A DNA stretch of 60,838 bases from Fimbriimonadaceae bacterium (GTDB lineage Bacteria; Armatimonadota; Fimbriimonadia; Fimbriimonadales; Fimbriimonadaceae), in the NCBI GenBank assembly GCA_025934835.1, contig JAICWL010000007.1, positions 1-60,838 of the forward strand, in the 5' to 3' direction. Made by a program: the position numbers and the translations under genes. Positions 52,639 through 60,664 of the stretch are shown here, one piece after another. Numbering within the stretch: the first letter of the stretch is position 1; each line of letters opens with the position of its first letter. The notes below the pieces were generated by a model, which saw nothing but the letters and a program-made list of their open reading frames with translations, did no database searches and had not been told where the DNA came from.

Positions 52639-53010
52639 CTACGGCTGCTTGCGCTTGCCTCCCAGAAGTGCGATGGCGCCATATAGACCTCCGGTCGTCG
52701 CCCCTGCTACGGTCACCACAACCCGCAGGTATCGCTTGCCGCCGATGTAGCCGACCTTCTGGACGGCGCTCGATGCGATATTCGCAAAAGTCCCGACCAG
52801 GTCCGAGACGGCTACGTCGCTCCAGGCGACGTTGTCGGCGGACTCCTGCAGCTTCGGCGTATGTGTGCCGTCCGTTATCGTGCCGGAAGAGACGATAACG
52901 CCACAGCTTCCGTAATTCGCAAGATCGAGCGCCGAGCCGTTTGTCGAAGCCGTCCGGGCGGCTGGTGGAAGAGATTGAGAGAAGTCGAAGATGTCTTTGA
53001 GTGATTTCAT
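52639..53010 (-). CDS. Phage-type small structural protein
   Basis: A 123-residue protein directly after the capsid gene and its terminator. The pattern TITDGTHTPKLQESADNVAWSDV and VGYIGGKRYLRVVVTV is common in small structural proteins of siphovirus head clusters, possibly capsid decoration or neck proteins. ATG 53010 is the start; the frame is open to 53034 across the terminator. Confidence 0.65.
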   Translation of the reverse strand: MKSLKDIFDFSQSLPPAARTASTNGSALDLANYGSCGVIVSSGTITDGTHTPKLQESADNVAWSDVAVSDLVGTFANIASSAVQKVGYIGGKRYLRVVVTVAGATTGGLYGAIALLGGKRKQP

Positions 53011-53017
53011 AGGCGTG

Positions 53018-53042
53018 AAAAAGCCCCGGAACACTCCGGGGC
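53018..53042 (-). terminator. Rho-independent terminator after major capsid gene
   Basis: GCCCCGGA-ACAC-TCCGGGGC is a perfect eight-pair stem followed on the minus strand by five T. It lies 17 bases after the capsid stop and would raise capsid expression relative to downstream genes. Confidence 0.85.
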
Positions 53043-53058
53043 CGGGTCGGTTCGAGCG

Positions 53059-54288
53059 CTAGGCGAGGACCAGGCGCGAGAACGCCTCTTCCAAGACCGG
53101 CTGGCCGTCGGTCTCCTTGTGGCACACGTAGCCCATTTGGTTCGTGAGCGCGTACATCTCCTGCAGAACCTGCACCTGCATGTCCATCGCGTCCGCGATG
53201 ACGTACTTGGAGAAGTCGCCGACGATCGCCATGTAGAGGCCGGTCGTGAAGGTGTTCGGCGCGTATTCGGATTCGTTGACAGGCAGCCCGAGGAGCGTAT
53301 CGGGCGTGCCCTGGAAGCCTTGCCCGGGGCCGTATCCGGTCGCCCAAAGGTAGTTGCCGTTCGAGTCCTTCAGAAGCCGGGCGGCCTTCACCACGTCGCG
53401 ATGCATCAGCCACTCGGCCTTGGCCCGATAGCCCGCCTTTAGCTTGTATTTGACCGCGATGAAGTCGTCTGCGACCACCTTGTTGTTGTTCGCCGCGGTC
53501 ACGTCTCTGCCTGTGCCGATGCCGTTCGATGAAGCCACGAACACGCCGAGCGGCTTCTCGAATCCGTCGCCCGTCAGAAACGCCTTCTCCTCGGCCACCG
53601 AGAACTTGTAGGCGATCCGGTCGAGCCATAGCGACTCCACGTCCACCGTCGACTGGCGGATGAGACGCTTGCTGAGCTTTACCAGCCGAGCGATCGCGTT
53701 CGGCTTCAGCTCCCGTTTGCCGGCCTGGAGGGTCAACTCCTCGTTGCCGGAGCGGAGCTCGGTCGTCCAATCGGGGTCGCCGGGATCGACGTCGATCGCC
53801 GCCACGCCCAGCGATTCCGAGCGCTCGAGCGGAATGACCGTCGCCTTGCTTCGAACGAACACGAGGTCCTTGAGCAGCGTCACGACCTCTCGCGCAATCT
53901 CTTGCGGAGCCACGAAGAAGCCGCCGGAGGCTGGGTCGTCCGCCTGGTATGCCTTCAGCACGGCGTTCTCTTCGGGCGTGAGCGCTTGCAGGCTGAGCAG
54001 TTTTTGGAATGCCTTGCGCTCGAGCGTCGCACGATCTCGCCCTGGGGCGTCGTTGCGGCCCGCGATCGGGATCTCCTCCCTCGTCTTGCGAGACCAGCCT
54101 TCGAGCGCGGTCTGCTTCTCGAGCGCTTCGATCTGCTTCTTATAGCGGTCGCAGTCGTCGATGGCCCGCTCCCAACGCTCGAGCTCGTCTCCCGGCATCT
54201 CCTTCGATCTGCCGTCGTACTTCAATCGAATCTCTTCGGCCTCGCGCATCGTTCGCGCGAGTTCGGACTTTAGCTGTGTGATTTGCAT
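53059..54288 (-). CDS. HK97-fold major capsid protein
   Basis: A 409-residue capsid precursor. The N-terminal 100 residues are a charged helical delta/scaffold-like region (from LKSELARTMREAEEI), normally removed by the prohead protease. The HK97 core follows (DDPASGGFFVAPQEI; TVDVESLWLDRIAYKFSVAEEKAFLTGDG; WLMHRDVVKAARLLKD; YMAIVGDFSKYVIADAM). It looks intact. ATG 54288. It is flanked by the protease gene upstream and a strong terminator downstream. Confidence 0.95.
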   Translation of the reverse strand: MQITQLKSELARTMREAEEIRLKYDGRSKEMPGDELERWERAIDDCDRYKKQIEALEKQTALEGWSRKTREEIPIAGRNDAPGRDRATLERKAFQKLLSLQALTPEENAVLKAYQADDPASGGFFVAPQEIAREVVTLLKDLVFVRSKATVIPLERSESLGVAAIDVDPGDPDWTTELRSGNEELTLQAGKRELKPNAIARLVKLSKRLIRQSTVDVESLWLDRIAYKFSVAEEKAFLTGDGFEKPLGVFVASSNGIGTGRDVTAANNNKVVADDFIAVKYKLKAGYRAKAEWLMHRDVVKAARLLKDSNGNYLWATGYGPGQGFQGTPDTLLGLPVNESEYAPNTFTTGLYMAIVGDFSKYVIADAMDMQVQVLQEMYALTNQMGYVCHKETDGQPVLEEAFSRLVLA

Positions 54289-54314
54289 AAGGTTTGTCGG
54301 ATATGGCCGCGTTG

Positions 54315-54974
54315 CTAGGAACGCAGCCCGTCGAGGCGGCGGGAAAGCTCTTCGAACCGCCGCTGGAACAGGCGGCTGTGCCGATTCAGCACCGAAACCG
54401 CCGACTTCACGGATGTGGCGCGGGCACGGGAATTCATCCCCACGCTAACGATGGAAAACTCGAACAGCTCGGCGATCCGCAGAATCGCGCGGCATGGGCC
54501 GTAAGACGCAAGAGCCTGCCGGTCGAACAGCCGCATATCGCACCCCGAGTGCGCTGCGAAATCCAGGAGCTCGCGCCCGGAACCGAACAGTCGGACGCCC
54601 TCGGATATGTCGGGAAGGAAGCCGATCGACAGCGAGACCTTCTTGCCCGCCCGAAGCCGCTCGATGCACACCGTTCTCGCGGCTTGAGCTTCGGGGGTCG
54701 AGTGGAATTCGGCTTCGCACACCAGGTCGGCGCCGCGCTCTTCGCACAGAGTCGGCATGGCGATCGGAAGCTCGTCCCAATCGTGACCGACCGTCACGAA
54801 CCCGTCCGCCACGAACGCTTGGGCGACGGCCGCGAAAGCGCCCGGAAAGATCACGTCGCCGTCACGGTCCGGGTTACCCACGGTCGAGGCGATCACTTGG
54901 ATGGAGTTGTCTCGAACCGCGCCCTTGAGCGCGAATCGTTTGACGATGCTGAGTTCGGAATGCATAGGTTTCAT
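54315..54974 (-). CDS. HK97 family prohead protease
   Basis: Serine-type capsid maturation protease of 219 residues. Seen are STVGNPDRDGDVIFPGAF, GHDWDELPIAMP with the catalytic His, and KVSLSIGFLP with the likely catalytic Ser, as in the U35 family. ATG 54974 or 54965. It lies upstream of the capsid gene as usual. It is divergent from the acetyltransferase gene, 31 bases away. Confidence 0.88.
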   Translation of the reverse strand: MKPMHSELSIVKRFALKGAVRDNSIQVIASTVGNPDRDGDVIFPGAFAAVAQAFVADGFVTVGHDWDELPIAMPTLCEERGADLVCEAEFHSTPEAQAARTVCIERLRAGKKVSLSIGFLPDISEGVRLFGSGRELLDFAAHSGCDMRLFDRQALASYGPCRAILRIAELFEFSIVSVGMNSRARATSVKSAVSVLNRHSRLFQRRFEELSRRLDGLRS

Positions 54975-55005
54975 CGAAGAAATGGCGTAACCTCGCCGAA
55001 GACGG

Positions 55006-55557
55006 ATGACGATCCTGCAGGAGCCGGCCTTCGATCTGAGCAAGTACGCTGAGATCCCATCGCTCGTCGAGATCGAGTCGCGCCTGGACGCCTGCGCCCT
55101 GGAACAGGACAGGTTCGTCGAGCTGCCAGAGCCCGGAAGAACGAAGGATTACGACGAGCTCGAACCTGTCGTCTCATACCCTCGAAGGTTCGACACAACG
55201 GATTGGGCAGCGTTCCGAGCCGTGGAAGGGCCGATTGGGCTTGGGGGCGCGCTCGTCGCCTGGAATTGCCCGGGGTTCGACATGCTCGAAGGCAGAACGG
55301 ATATCGCGGTCCTCGTAGACATCCGGGTGCGCGCCGAAGCGCAACGCAAAGGGGTCGGCGCGGCGCTATTCAATGCCGCCAAACGATGGGCAGAAGACCG
55401 CGGCTGCAGGGAAATGAAAATCGAGACCCAAGATGTGAACGTTGCCGCGTGCAGGTTCTACCGCGCCATGGGTTGCTCGGTCGGAAGTGTGAACGCGCAC
55501 GCCTACGATCTCCCCGAAACCCAGGTGATATGGAGAATCGTGCTGGGTAACTCCTAG
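55006..55557 (+). CDS. GNAT acetyltransferase, streptothricin-acetyltransferase (SatA)-like
   Basis: Acetyl-CoA-dependent N-acetyltransferase of 183 residues. The CoA motif is QRKGVGAALF (about 112-121). The end of the domain, KIETQDVNVAACRFYRAMGC with GSVNAHAY, is close to that of SatA/YyaR streptothricin acetyltransferases. Resistance activity is possible but not shown. It is a plus-strand cellular gene between the phage-type protease and portal genes, so it could be a cargo gene. Confidence 0.8.
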   Translation: MTILQEPAFDLSKYAEIPSLVEIESRLDACALEQDRFVELPEPGRTKDYDELEPVVSYPRRFDTTDWAAFRAVEGPIGLGGALVAWNCPGFDMLEGRTDIAVLVDIRVRAEAQRKGVGAALFNAAKRWAEDRGCREMKIETQDVNVAACRFYRAMGCSVGSVNAHAYDLPETQVIWRIVLGNS

Positions 55558-55716
55558 CTCAAACTGCAGCCATGCGATATGCTAGTATTCAAGCATCTCT
55601 TGCAGGCTGTGACCCAGTGTGGTTACAGCAAGTTTGCTAGGTTTGGGAAGCTAAAGGAACAACCGGTAATCCCGCGCCGCCGTTCGCTTCCATAATGGCA
55701 AAGGTTATTGAAGTGT

Positions 55717-55732
55717 CCCCGCATTTGCGGGG
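55717..55732 (+). other. Hairpin in leader of PEP-CTERM metalloprotease gene
   Basis: CCCCGC-ATTT-GCGGGG, a perfect six-pair hairpin eight bases upstream of GAGGAGG (55741), the ribosome-binding site of the gene at 55754. It could stabilise the mRNA or modulate initiation. The rest of the 196-base gap from 55558 shows nothing definite. Confidence 0.45.
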
Positions 55733-55753
55733 CATACCGAGAGGAGGATCTGA

Positions 55754-56671
55754 TTGCACAATAGACTTGCTTTTCTTTCAGTTGTAAGCTTGGGGCTCAC
55801 CAGCTTTGCGGGCGCGGCCCTGACCATCGTCCCGACGTACGACGCCAGCGTCACGAATGATTCTCGCTCGGCCAGCATCGAGAGCGCATTCAATTACGCG
55901 GCGAATCAGATCGCAGGTCTTTACACGGACTCGATCCACGTCAATATTCTCGTAAAGCTCGCACCGGGAACCGGAACGCTCGGTCAGAGCAACACTCCGG
56001 TGCTTACGAACCAGAGCTTCAATTCGACGCTCCGGCCGCTACTCGTAGCCGACGCCAAATCGCTGGATGACGCCACCGCTTTGGTCGACGACTACACTTC
56101 GGCGATCCCGGATCGCCTCTTCTTCGTGACTCGGGCGCAGGCCAAGGCGATCGGCGGCATTGCCGACGACAACGTCACCGACGGCACTGTCACCTTCGGC
56201 GCTGGTTGGAACTATACGTTCGATCCGAACAATCGAGCGGTCGGAGGCACGTTTGACTTCATCGGCGTCGCCCAGCACGAAATCAGCGAGGTCATGGGGC
56301 GCATCGCCGCCCTCGGAGCGTTGAACAACGACGACATCTATGACCTCACGCGGTTCTCGGCGCCTGGAACCCGGGGCCTGAACACCGGCGGCGGCAATTA
56401 CTTCTCGATCAACGGCGGGGCCACGAATCTCCGCGGCTTCAACAACGCCGACGCTAATGGCGGAGACGCTGCCGACTGGGATAACGCTTCCCTCGACGCG
56501 TGCAATGCGTTCCTCGACTTCGGCCAGCAAGTGAACTTCACTGAAACCGACGCCAGAGTCATGGACGTCATCGGCTACGACCGAGTACCGGTACCCGAGC
56601 CTGCATCGATCCTCCCGTTCGGCATTCTCGCGGGTGGCCTGTTCCTTCGCCGCTCGCGCCGCAAGGCATAG
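55754..56671 (+). CDS. PEP-CTERM metalloprotease (NF038122-like)
   Basis: Exported 305-residue protein: signal peptide (NRLAFLSVVSLGLTSFAGAA), a zinc-protease-like domain with GVAQHEISEVMGRI (about residue 173-186) and a PEP-CTERM end (PVPEPASILPFG...RRSRRKA). The HE-x-x-E motif with MGR matches the NF038122 family as I remember it. TTG 55754 has a strong GAGGAGG six bases upstream. This clearly cellular gene lies between phage-type capsid and portal genes, with stops eight bases from the portal stop. Confidence 0.85.
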   Translation: MHNRLAFLSVVSLGLTSFAGAALTIVPTYDASVTNDSRSASIESAFNYAANQIAGLYTDSIHVNILVKLAPGTGTLGQSNTPVLTNQSFNSTLRPLLVADAKSLDDATALVDDYTSAIPDRLFFVTRAQAKAIGGIADDNVTDGTVTFGAGWNYTFDPNNRAVGGTFDFIGVAQHEISEVMGRIAALGALNNDDIYDLTRFSAPGTRGLNTGGGNYFSINGGATNLRGFNNADANGGDAADWDNASLDACNAFLDFGQQVNFTETDARVMDVIGYDRVPVPEPASILPFGILAGGLFLRRSRRKA

Positions 56672-56679
56672 GCGAACGC

Positions 56680-57915
56680 TCACTGGGAGATGTAATATCG
56701 GCCTTGATCCTCTTCGGAGGGTTCAAGGCCGATTTGCAGTTTGGCCATGCCGCGATCGATCAAGCCGCACCGGAAATCTTCACGCACGCGGGCGTGCAGC
56801 GCGTCAGCCTCGTCCTGAAGCCAGGACACCCCTCGGGTATCCCATCTCAGCCGGTACCTTGCCGGGTCCAAGCCGAAGTCCATTAGAACCTGCCGCCCCA
56901 ACTGCGCGGCCCAACTCCTCAGGGTGGGCAAGATCGTCCGCTTCCCGGCCGCATCCGCCGCCTGCTCGTAGTTTCGATAAGTCTTGTTCTCGCTTGGAAG
57001 ACCAAGCACCATCGGGTCCAAACCCAGGGCTGCGCAGATTCGAGCCGTCGGAACCTCCCGAAGCTTGCCGATCTCCATCTGTTGCGGGCTAAACGTCGGA
57101 GTCACCACGTCCAAAGGAAGCGGCGCCATGAACGCCTCGCCCCGCCTATCACGCACGAAGCTGTTCCAAAGATCCTTCAGCCGTTTGCGCTGCTCTGCGG
57201 TCGGCGCCTGGGCGTCCACGCGGGGCACCAATATCGCGCCCGGCGTGGCACCCTGCCGAAGCAGCGCCGCCAACCAGGTAGAAGCCTCGTTGTCGCTGCA
57301 CACTTCGCGCAGGGTCGCCGCCAGCGGCGACAGGCCGCTCGACGGATCGCGCGGGTCTATGCCGTACCGCAAGTGCGCCACGTCTCGCACATCCAAATCC
57401 TGCGGGCTGCCGCCGAACGGCGTGTATTCGTAGTGGGTCACCAGCTTGGCGCCGGAGTCGTTCCCCTTGTTCGCCATCGGCCTCATTTGGAAATGCGGAC
57501 ACCAGTAGAAGCCGGCGACCCGGCCCAAACGGTCTCGTCGTTTGATGAGGAACGCCTGACCGCGGACATCCCACGAAAGCTGAACTCCCCGCCACATCGC
57601 GTCGCCGTCGTAGTACTCGTTCGGCGACTGTAGCGCCCGCAACACCTCGTGGTCCGCAACTCTCGTCCAGCCGACAGCTGTCCGCTCCTCGAGCATCAGC
57701 TCCGCCTCGGAGGTCGCGTTCGCCTTCCAGTTGATCGCCGGGAGCACGACGCCGTTATCGTAGAGCGGGCCGGCCTCGGATGCGTAATCGTAGTCCGATC
57801 CGCTCAGCAAGATCCGCTGCACACGCGATGATCGGTAGGTCCCGCCCGGCCCGTAAATGGGCAAAGCAGCCCCGCGCCGAACCGCGCTCATCAGTTTTGC
57901 ATGCCATTGGCTCAA
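56680..57915 (-). CDS. HK97-type portal protein
   Basis: Portal ring subunit of 411 residues through which DNA is packaged. Features include an N-terminal arm, LRALQSPNEYYDGDAMWRG, FYWCPHFQMRP, DVAHLRYGIDPRDPSSGLSPL and FSPQQMEIGKLREVPTARICAALGLDP, typical of pfam04860. TTG 57915 is preceded nine bases upstream by AGGAGG. Gene order terminase, portal, protease, capsid is canonical, apart from inserted plus-strand genes. Confidence 0.92.
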   Translation of the reverse strand: MSQWHAKLMSAVRRGAALPIYGPGGTYRSSRVQRILLSGSDYDYASEAGPLYDNGVVLPAINWKANATSEAELMLEERTAVGWTRVADHEVLRALQSPNEYYDGDAMWRGVQLSWDVRGQAFLIKRRDRLGRVAGFYWCPHFQMRPMANKGNDSGAKLVTHYEYTPFGGSPQDLDVRDVAHLRYGIDPRDPSSGLSPLAATLREVCSDNEASTWLAALLRQGATPGAILVPRVDAQAPTAEQRKRLKDLWNSFVRDRRGEAFMAPLPLDVVTPTFSPQQMEIGKLREVPTARICAALGLDPMVLGLPSENKTYRNYEQAADAAGKRTILPTLRSWAAQLGRQVLMDFGLDPARYRLRWDTRGVSWLQDEADALHARVREDFRCGLIDRGMAKLQIGLEPSEEDQGRYYISQ

Positions 57916-58000
57916 GCGCCGATTCCTCCTATCGCGGCCCTCCGGCCGCGCAAAAACAATCCCTTCCGGCCCGCGCGCATAGCGTAGACTTCAGGCCGAA

Positions 58001-58732
58001 ATGTCCAGTGGATTAGGTTATAACGACACGCCCATCGTGCCCGGCACGCGATGGCACGTTCACGACGGCGACCGGATGCAGCCTCCGGTCGTTACCCCCG
58101 GAAATGCCGGAGGCCCGCCGAGCGACGCGATCTCGCTCTTCGATGGAAAGGATCTCTCGCAATGGGAGGCCGCCCATCGCACCGGCCCCGCCGGATGGAA
58201 GGTTGAAAACGGAACGATGGAAGTCGTGCCCGGTACGGGAAACATCCGCACCAAGCTGAAATTTGGAGACCTTCAGCTCCACGTCGAAATGGCCAGCCCG
58301 ACCACGATCAAGGGCGAGGGGCAGGGGCGCGGCAATAGCGGCATCTTCCTCATGGGCCTGTACGAAGTCCAGGTGCTGGACAATTACAACAACCCGACCT
58401 ATCCGGACGGCACCGTCGGCAGCATCTATGGCCAATATCCCCCGCTGGTGAACGCGATGCGCGCTCCCGGCGAGTGGAACACCTACGACATTATTTGGCA
58501 GGCGCCGAGGTTCGACGGCTACACGGTCGCGATTCCGGCCAAAGTCACCGTGCTCTTCAACAACGTGGTGCTTCACCACGCGGTCGAGCTCCAGGGCCCG
58601 ACCCAGCACCGCGTACTGGCGAACTACAGCCCCCACGCTCCAACCGGTCCGATCGAGCTGCAGGACCATGGCGATCTCGTCAAGTTCCGAAACATCTGGG
58701 TGCGCGGGGTCAAGGGGTACGACCACCCCTAG
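58001..58732 (+). CDS. DUF1080 (3-keto-disaccharide hydrolase-like) protein
   Basis: A 243-residue protein of the DUF1080/concanavalin-like fold (DTPIVPGTRWHVHD; SLFDGKDLSQWE; GNSGIFLMGLYEVQVLDNY; GPIELQDHGD). Members act on oxidised disaccharides or bind sugars. No signal peptide is visible. It is a cellular-type gene on the plus strand between portal and terminase genes. Its end overlaps the small membrane gene by 23 bases. Confidence 0.88.
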   Translation: MSSGLGYNDTPIVPGTRWHVHDGDRMQPPVVTPGNAGGPPSDAISLFDGKDLSQWEAAHRTGPAGWKVENGTMEVVPGTGNIRTKLKFGDLQLHVEMASPTTIKGEGQGRGNSGIFLMGLYEVQVLDNYNNPTYPDGTVGSIYGQYPPLVNAMRAPGEWNTYDIIWQAPRFDGYTVAIPAKVTVLFNNVVLHHAVELQGPTQHRVLANYSPHAPTGPIELQDHGDLVKFRNIWVRGVKGYDHP

Positions 58733-58844
58733 TCGCGCCGAGATACCAGCAACGGATAAAGTCGAACGCCAGCCAAAGCAGGGCGCATAAGAACAGCCCT
58801 GCTCCGCCGGCGAGCGTCGATAAAAGAATTTGGATCGGTGTCAT
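58710..58844 (-). CDS. Very small membrane protein of the head module
   Basis: A 44-residue peptide (starts MTPIQILLSTLAGGAGLFLC) with one membrane helix. ATG 58844 lies eight bases after the terminase stop. Its reality rests on position, overlap style and composition. It might be a holin-like or membrane-anchoring peptide. Confidence 0.5.
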   Translation of the reverse strand: MTPIQILLSTLAGGAGLFLCALLWLAFDFIRCWYLGATRGGRTP

Positions 58845-58851
58845 ATTCGCA

Positions 58852-60177
58852 TCACCACGTCCAGCTCCAAGAGCCGGGCGCAAGCTCATTAAAGGCGTCC
58901 GCCGTGGCGTCGACGAAGTCGTCGAATGCGCCGCCCGGCGCCTGACGCAACTCCTCCAGGTACGCAGTCGAGAATTCGTTGCGCACAAGTCGCACGTTGC
59001 CGGCATTCAATTGCGCGGCGAAAGGCTCTGCCCGCGAGACCTTGCTCCCGGTCACCCGCTTCGCACGCACGTTGAATCCGGACAGCAGCCGCACCATGGC
59101 CTGCGCCGCCTCCTTGCCCGCGGCGCCTGGGTCGATCGGCACGCGAATGGCCGTCGATACTCCGTCCGCTTGCGCCGTCTCCAGGATTCTCGCGTTGCGC
59201 TGCGCAGGCTCGTGCCGAAACCGTAGCGGCTCGACGTACCAAATGCCCGCCGAATCTGGCCCGTCGATGCGAACCCCCGCGGTCCAGTCTCCGGCATCGC
59301 TCGTCGCTGCCAAGTCCCAAGCCCGGCAAGAAGGCAGGCCGCCCGGCCGCGCGTCCACCGGCTCGAGCCGCCCCACCAGGAAGAGCGAGCCCTCTCTGGG
59401 GGTCGGATTCTGCTGATAAAGCGCCTGCCAGCCGCGCTCTCCTCCGTTGCGCGCCATCACCTCTCGGATGCGTGCCAAAGCCTCGGATGAGAACCTCTCG
59501 GGCCAAAGCGGCGCGCCTTCCGGCCTCCCAAGCGGGTCGCCCGGCTCGGCGATCGCCGGCAAACGCAGCACGGTCCAACGGTTCGACTCGCTTTCGATAG
59601 CCCGAAACCCGAGGTCGTCCTCGTGCCAGCGAGTCATGACCAGCACGATCGCGCCGCCAGGTTCGAGACGCGTATACAGGTCGTCCGTGTACCAGTCCCA
59701 TACCTTCTCGCGATACACTGCGCTGTCCGCATCCTCGCGCCGACGGATCGGATCGTCGATGATGATTCGCCGGAAGCCGACGCCGGTCGGCGGCGAGCCC
59801 ACGCCACGGGCCATCAGCACGCCGCCCTCCTTCGTCGCCCATTCGTCCGAGGCCGTCTTCGACCGGTCGAGGTCCGTCCGGCCCGTAAACACATTCCGCG
59901 CCCTGCGGCCCAACCTGCGAGCGAACCGCTCGTTGTAGCCGGTGATGAGCACGTTCTCCGTGGGATCGCACTGAAGGCAAAACGGGCCGAATCGTACGCT
60001 GACCGTCTCGGTCTTCGCATGCCGTGGCGGCATGTGGATCGCGAGCCGGTCGACCTCCCCGCGGTGCACCGCGTCCAAGTGCTCGGCGATCAGGTTGATG
60101 TGGGGCACATCGGCCGACCAGTGCTTCGGGAGCGTGGCGCGCAGATACTCCGGAAAGCCCAAGACCCGCCCGGGCAC
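58852..60177 (-). CDS. Terminase large subunit
   Basis: DNA-packaging ATPase/nuclease of 441 residues. A Walker A-like MPPRHAKTE (about 49-57), Walker B in RRIIIDDPI (about 134), a coupling motif near VLVMTRWHEDD and a C-terminal RNase-H-like nuclease with Asp in RAWDLAATSDAGDWT and DDFVDATADAF are visible. All key residues look intact. The start is GTG 60177, three bases after the stop of the upstream gene. Confidence 0.93.
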   Translation of the reverse strand: MPGRVLGFPEYLRATLPKHWSADVPHINLIAEHLDAVHRGEVDRLAIHMPPRHAKTETVSVRFGPFCLQCDPTENVLITGYNERFARRLGRRARNVFTGRTDLDRSKTASDEWATKEGGVLMARGVGSPPTGVGFRRIIIDDPIRRREDADSAVYREKVWDWYTDDLYTRLEPGGAIVLVMTRWHEDDLGFRAIESESNRWTVLRLPAIAEPGDPLGRPEGAPLWPERFSSEALARIREVMARNGGERGWQALYQQNPTPREGSLFLVGRLEPVDARPGGLPSCRAWDLAATSDAGDWTAGVRIDGPDSAGIWYVEPLRFRHEPAQRNARILETAQADGVSTAIRVPIDPGAAGKEAAQAMVRLLSGFNVRAKRVTGSKVSRAEPFAAQLNAGNVRLVRNEFSTAYLEELRQAPGGAFDDFVDATADAFNELAPGSWSWTW

Positions 60178-60180
60178 GGA

Positions 60181-60435
60181 CTACCCGTCGACCGGGCGGA
60201 ACGAAATCACGAAGTCGGCCCAAGCCTCGCCCAGCTTGGCCCTTGCCGCCATCACAGCGGCCTTGTCCGCCTTCGTCTTGGCCACGACGGCGTCGATCAC
60301 AGATTCTGGAAGCTCTACCGTTCGAGCGACGAACTCCCGGTCTTCCGTTGCGAGCCGGTCGATCGCCGTCTCCTCGATGATGGGAAGCAAGGCGTCGATA
60401 CCGATCAATGCGATGAGTTTGGAAAGGATGTTCAT
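60181..60435 (-). CDS. Small protein in terminase-small-subunit position
   Basis: An 84-residue helical protein (MNILSKLIALIGIDALLPII; ESVIDAVVAKTKADKAAVM) in the place where a small terminase subunit often lies. I see no clear helix-turn-helix, so that role is not supported by sequence. ATG 60435; an in-frame TTG 18 bases earlier is possible. Confidence 0.55.
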   Translation of the reverse strand: MNILSKLIALIGIDALLPIIEETAIDRLATEDREFVARTVELPESVIDAVVAKTKADKAAVMAARAKLGEAWADFVISFRPVDG

Positions 60436-60449
60436 AAGCTTGATGCCCT

Positions 60450-60641
60450 TCAAGGGCGGTCCTCCTTCGAGGCGATGCCAGGCAATATCGCGGCGAGCGC
60501 GGCAAGCGCCCCTGCTGCGATGTTTGTGATTTCGCTCGGCGCCTGCCTGCCCAGCGCCGACAAAACGAGCGCGCCGGCCAAAGCCATCGCGCCCAAGAAT
60601 GCGATCGCCGAGACGGCGATCGTGATGAAGTGAGGTTTCAA
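60450..60641 (-). CDS. Small membrane protein, holin-like in size
   Basis: A 63-residue protein with two hydrophobic segments (ITIAVSAIAFLGAMALAGALVL and NIAAGALAALAAILPGI) and a charged end KEDRP. Start TTG 60641 (KPHFITI follows). It could be a holin, but no lysin gene is visible. Confidence 0.5.
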   Translation of the reverse strand: MKPHFITIAVSAIAFLGAMALAGALVLSALGRQAPSEITNIAAGALAALAAILPGIASKEDRP

Positions 60642-60664
60642 TGCTGCCCTCCCAGCGAAAGGGC

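Noticed and set aside
58889-60505. 538-codon open frame overlapping the terminase
   Set aside because: It is in another frame of the same strand as an intact terminase with all catalytic motifs; its translation is Arg/Gly-rich with no domain.
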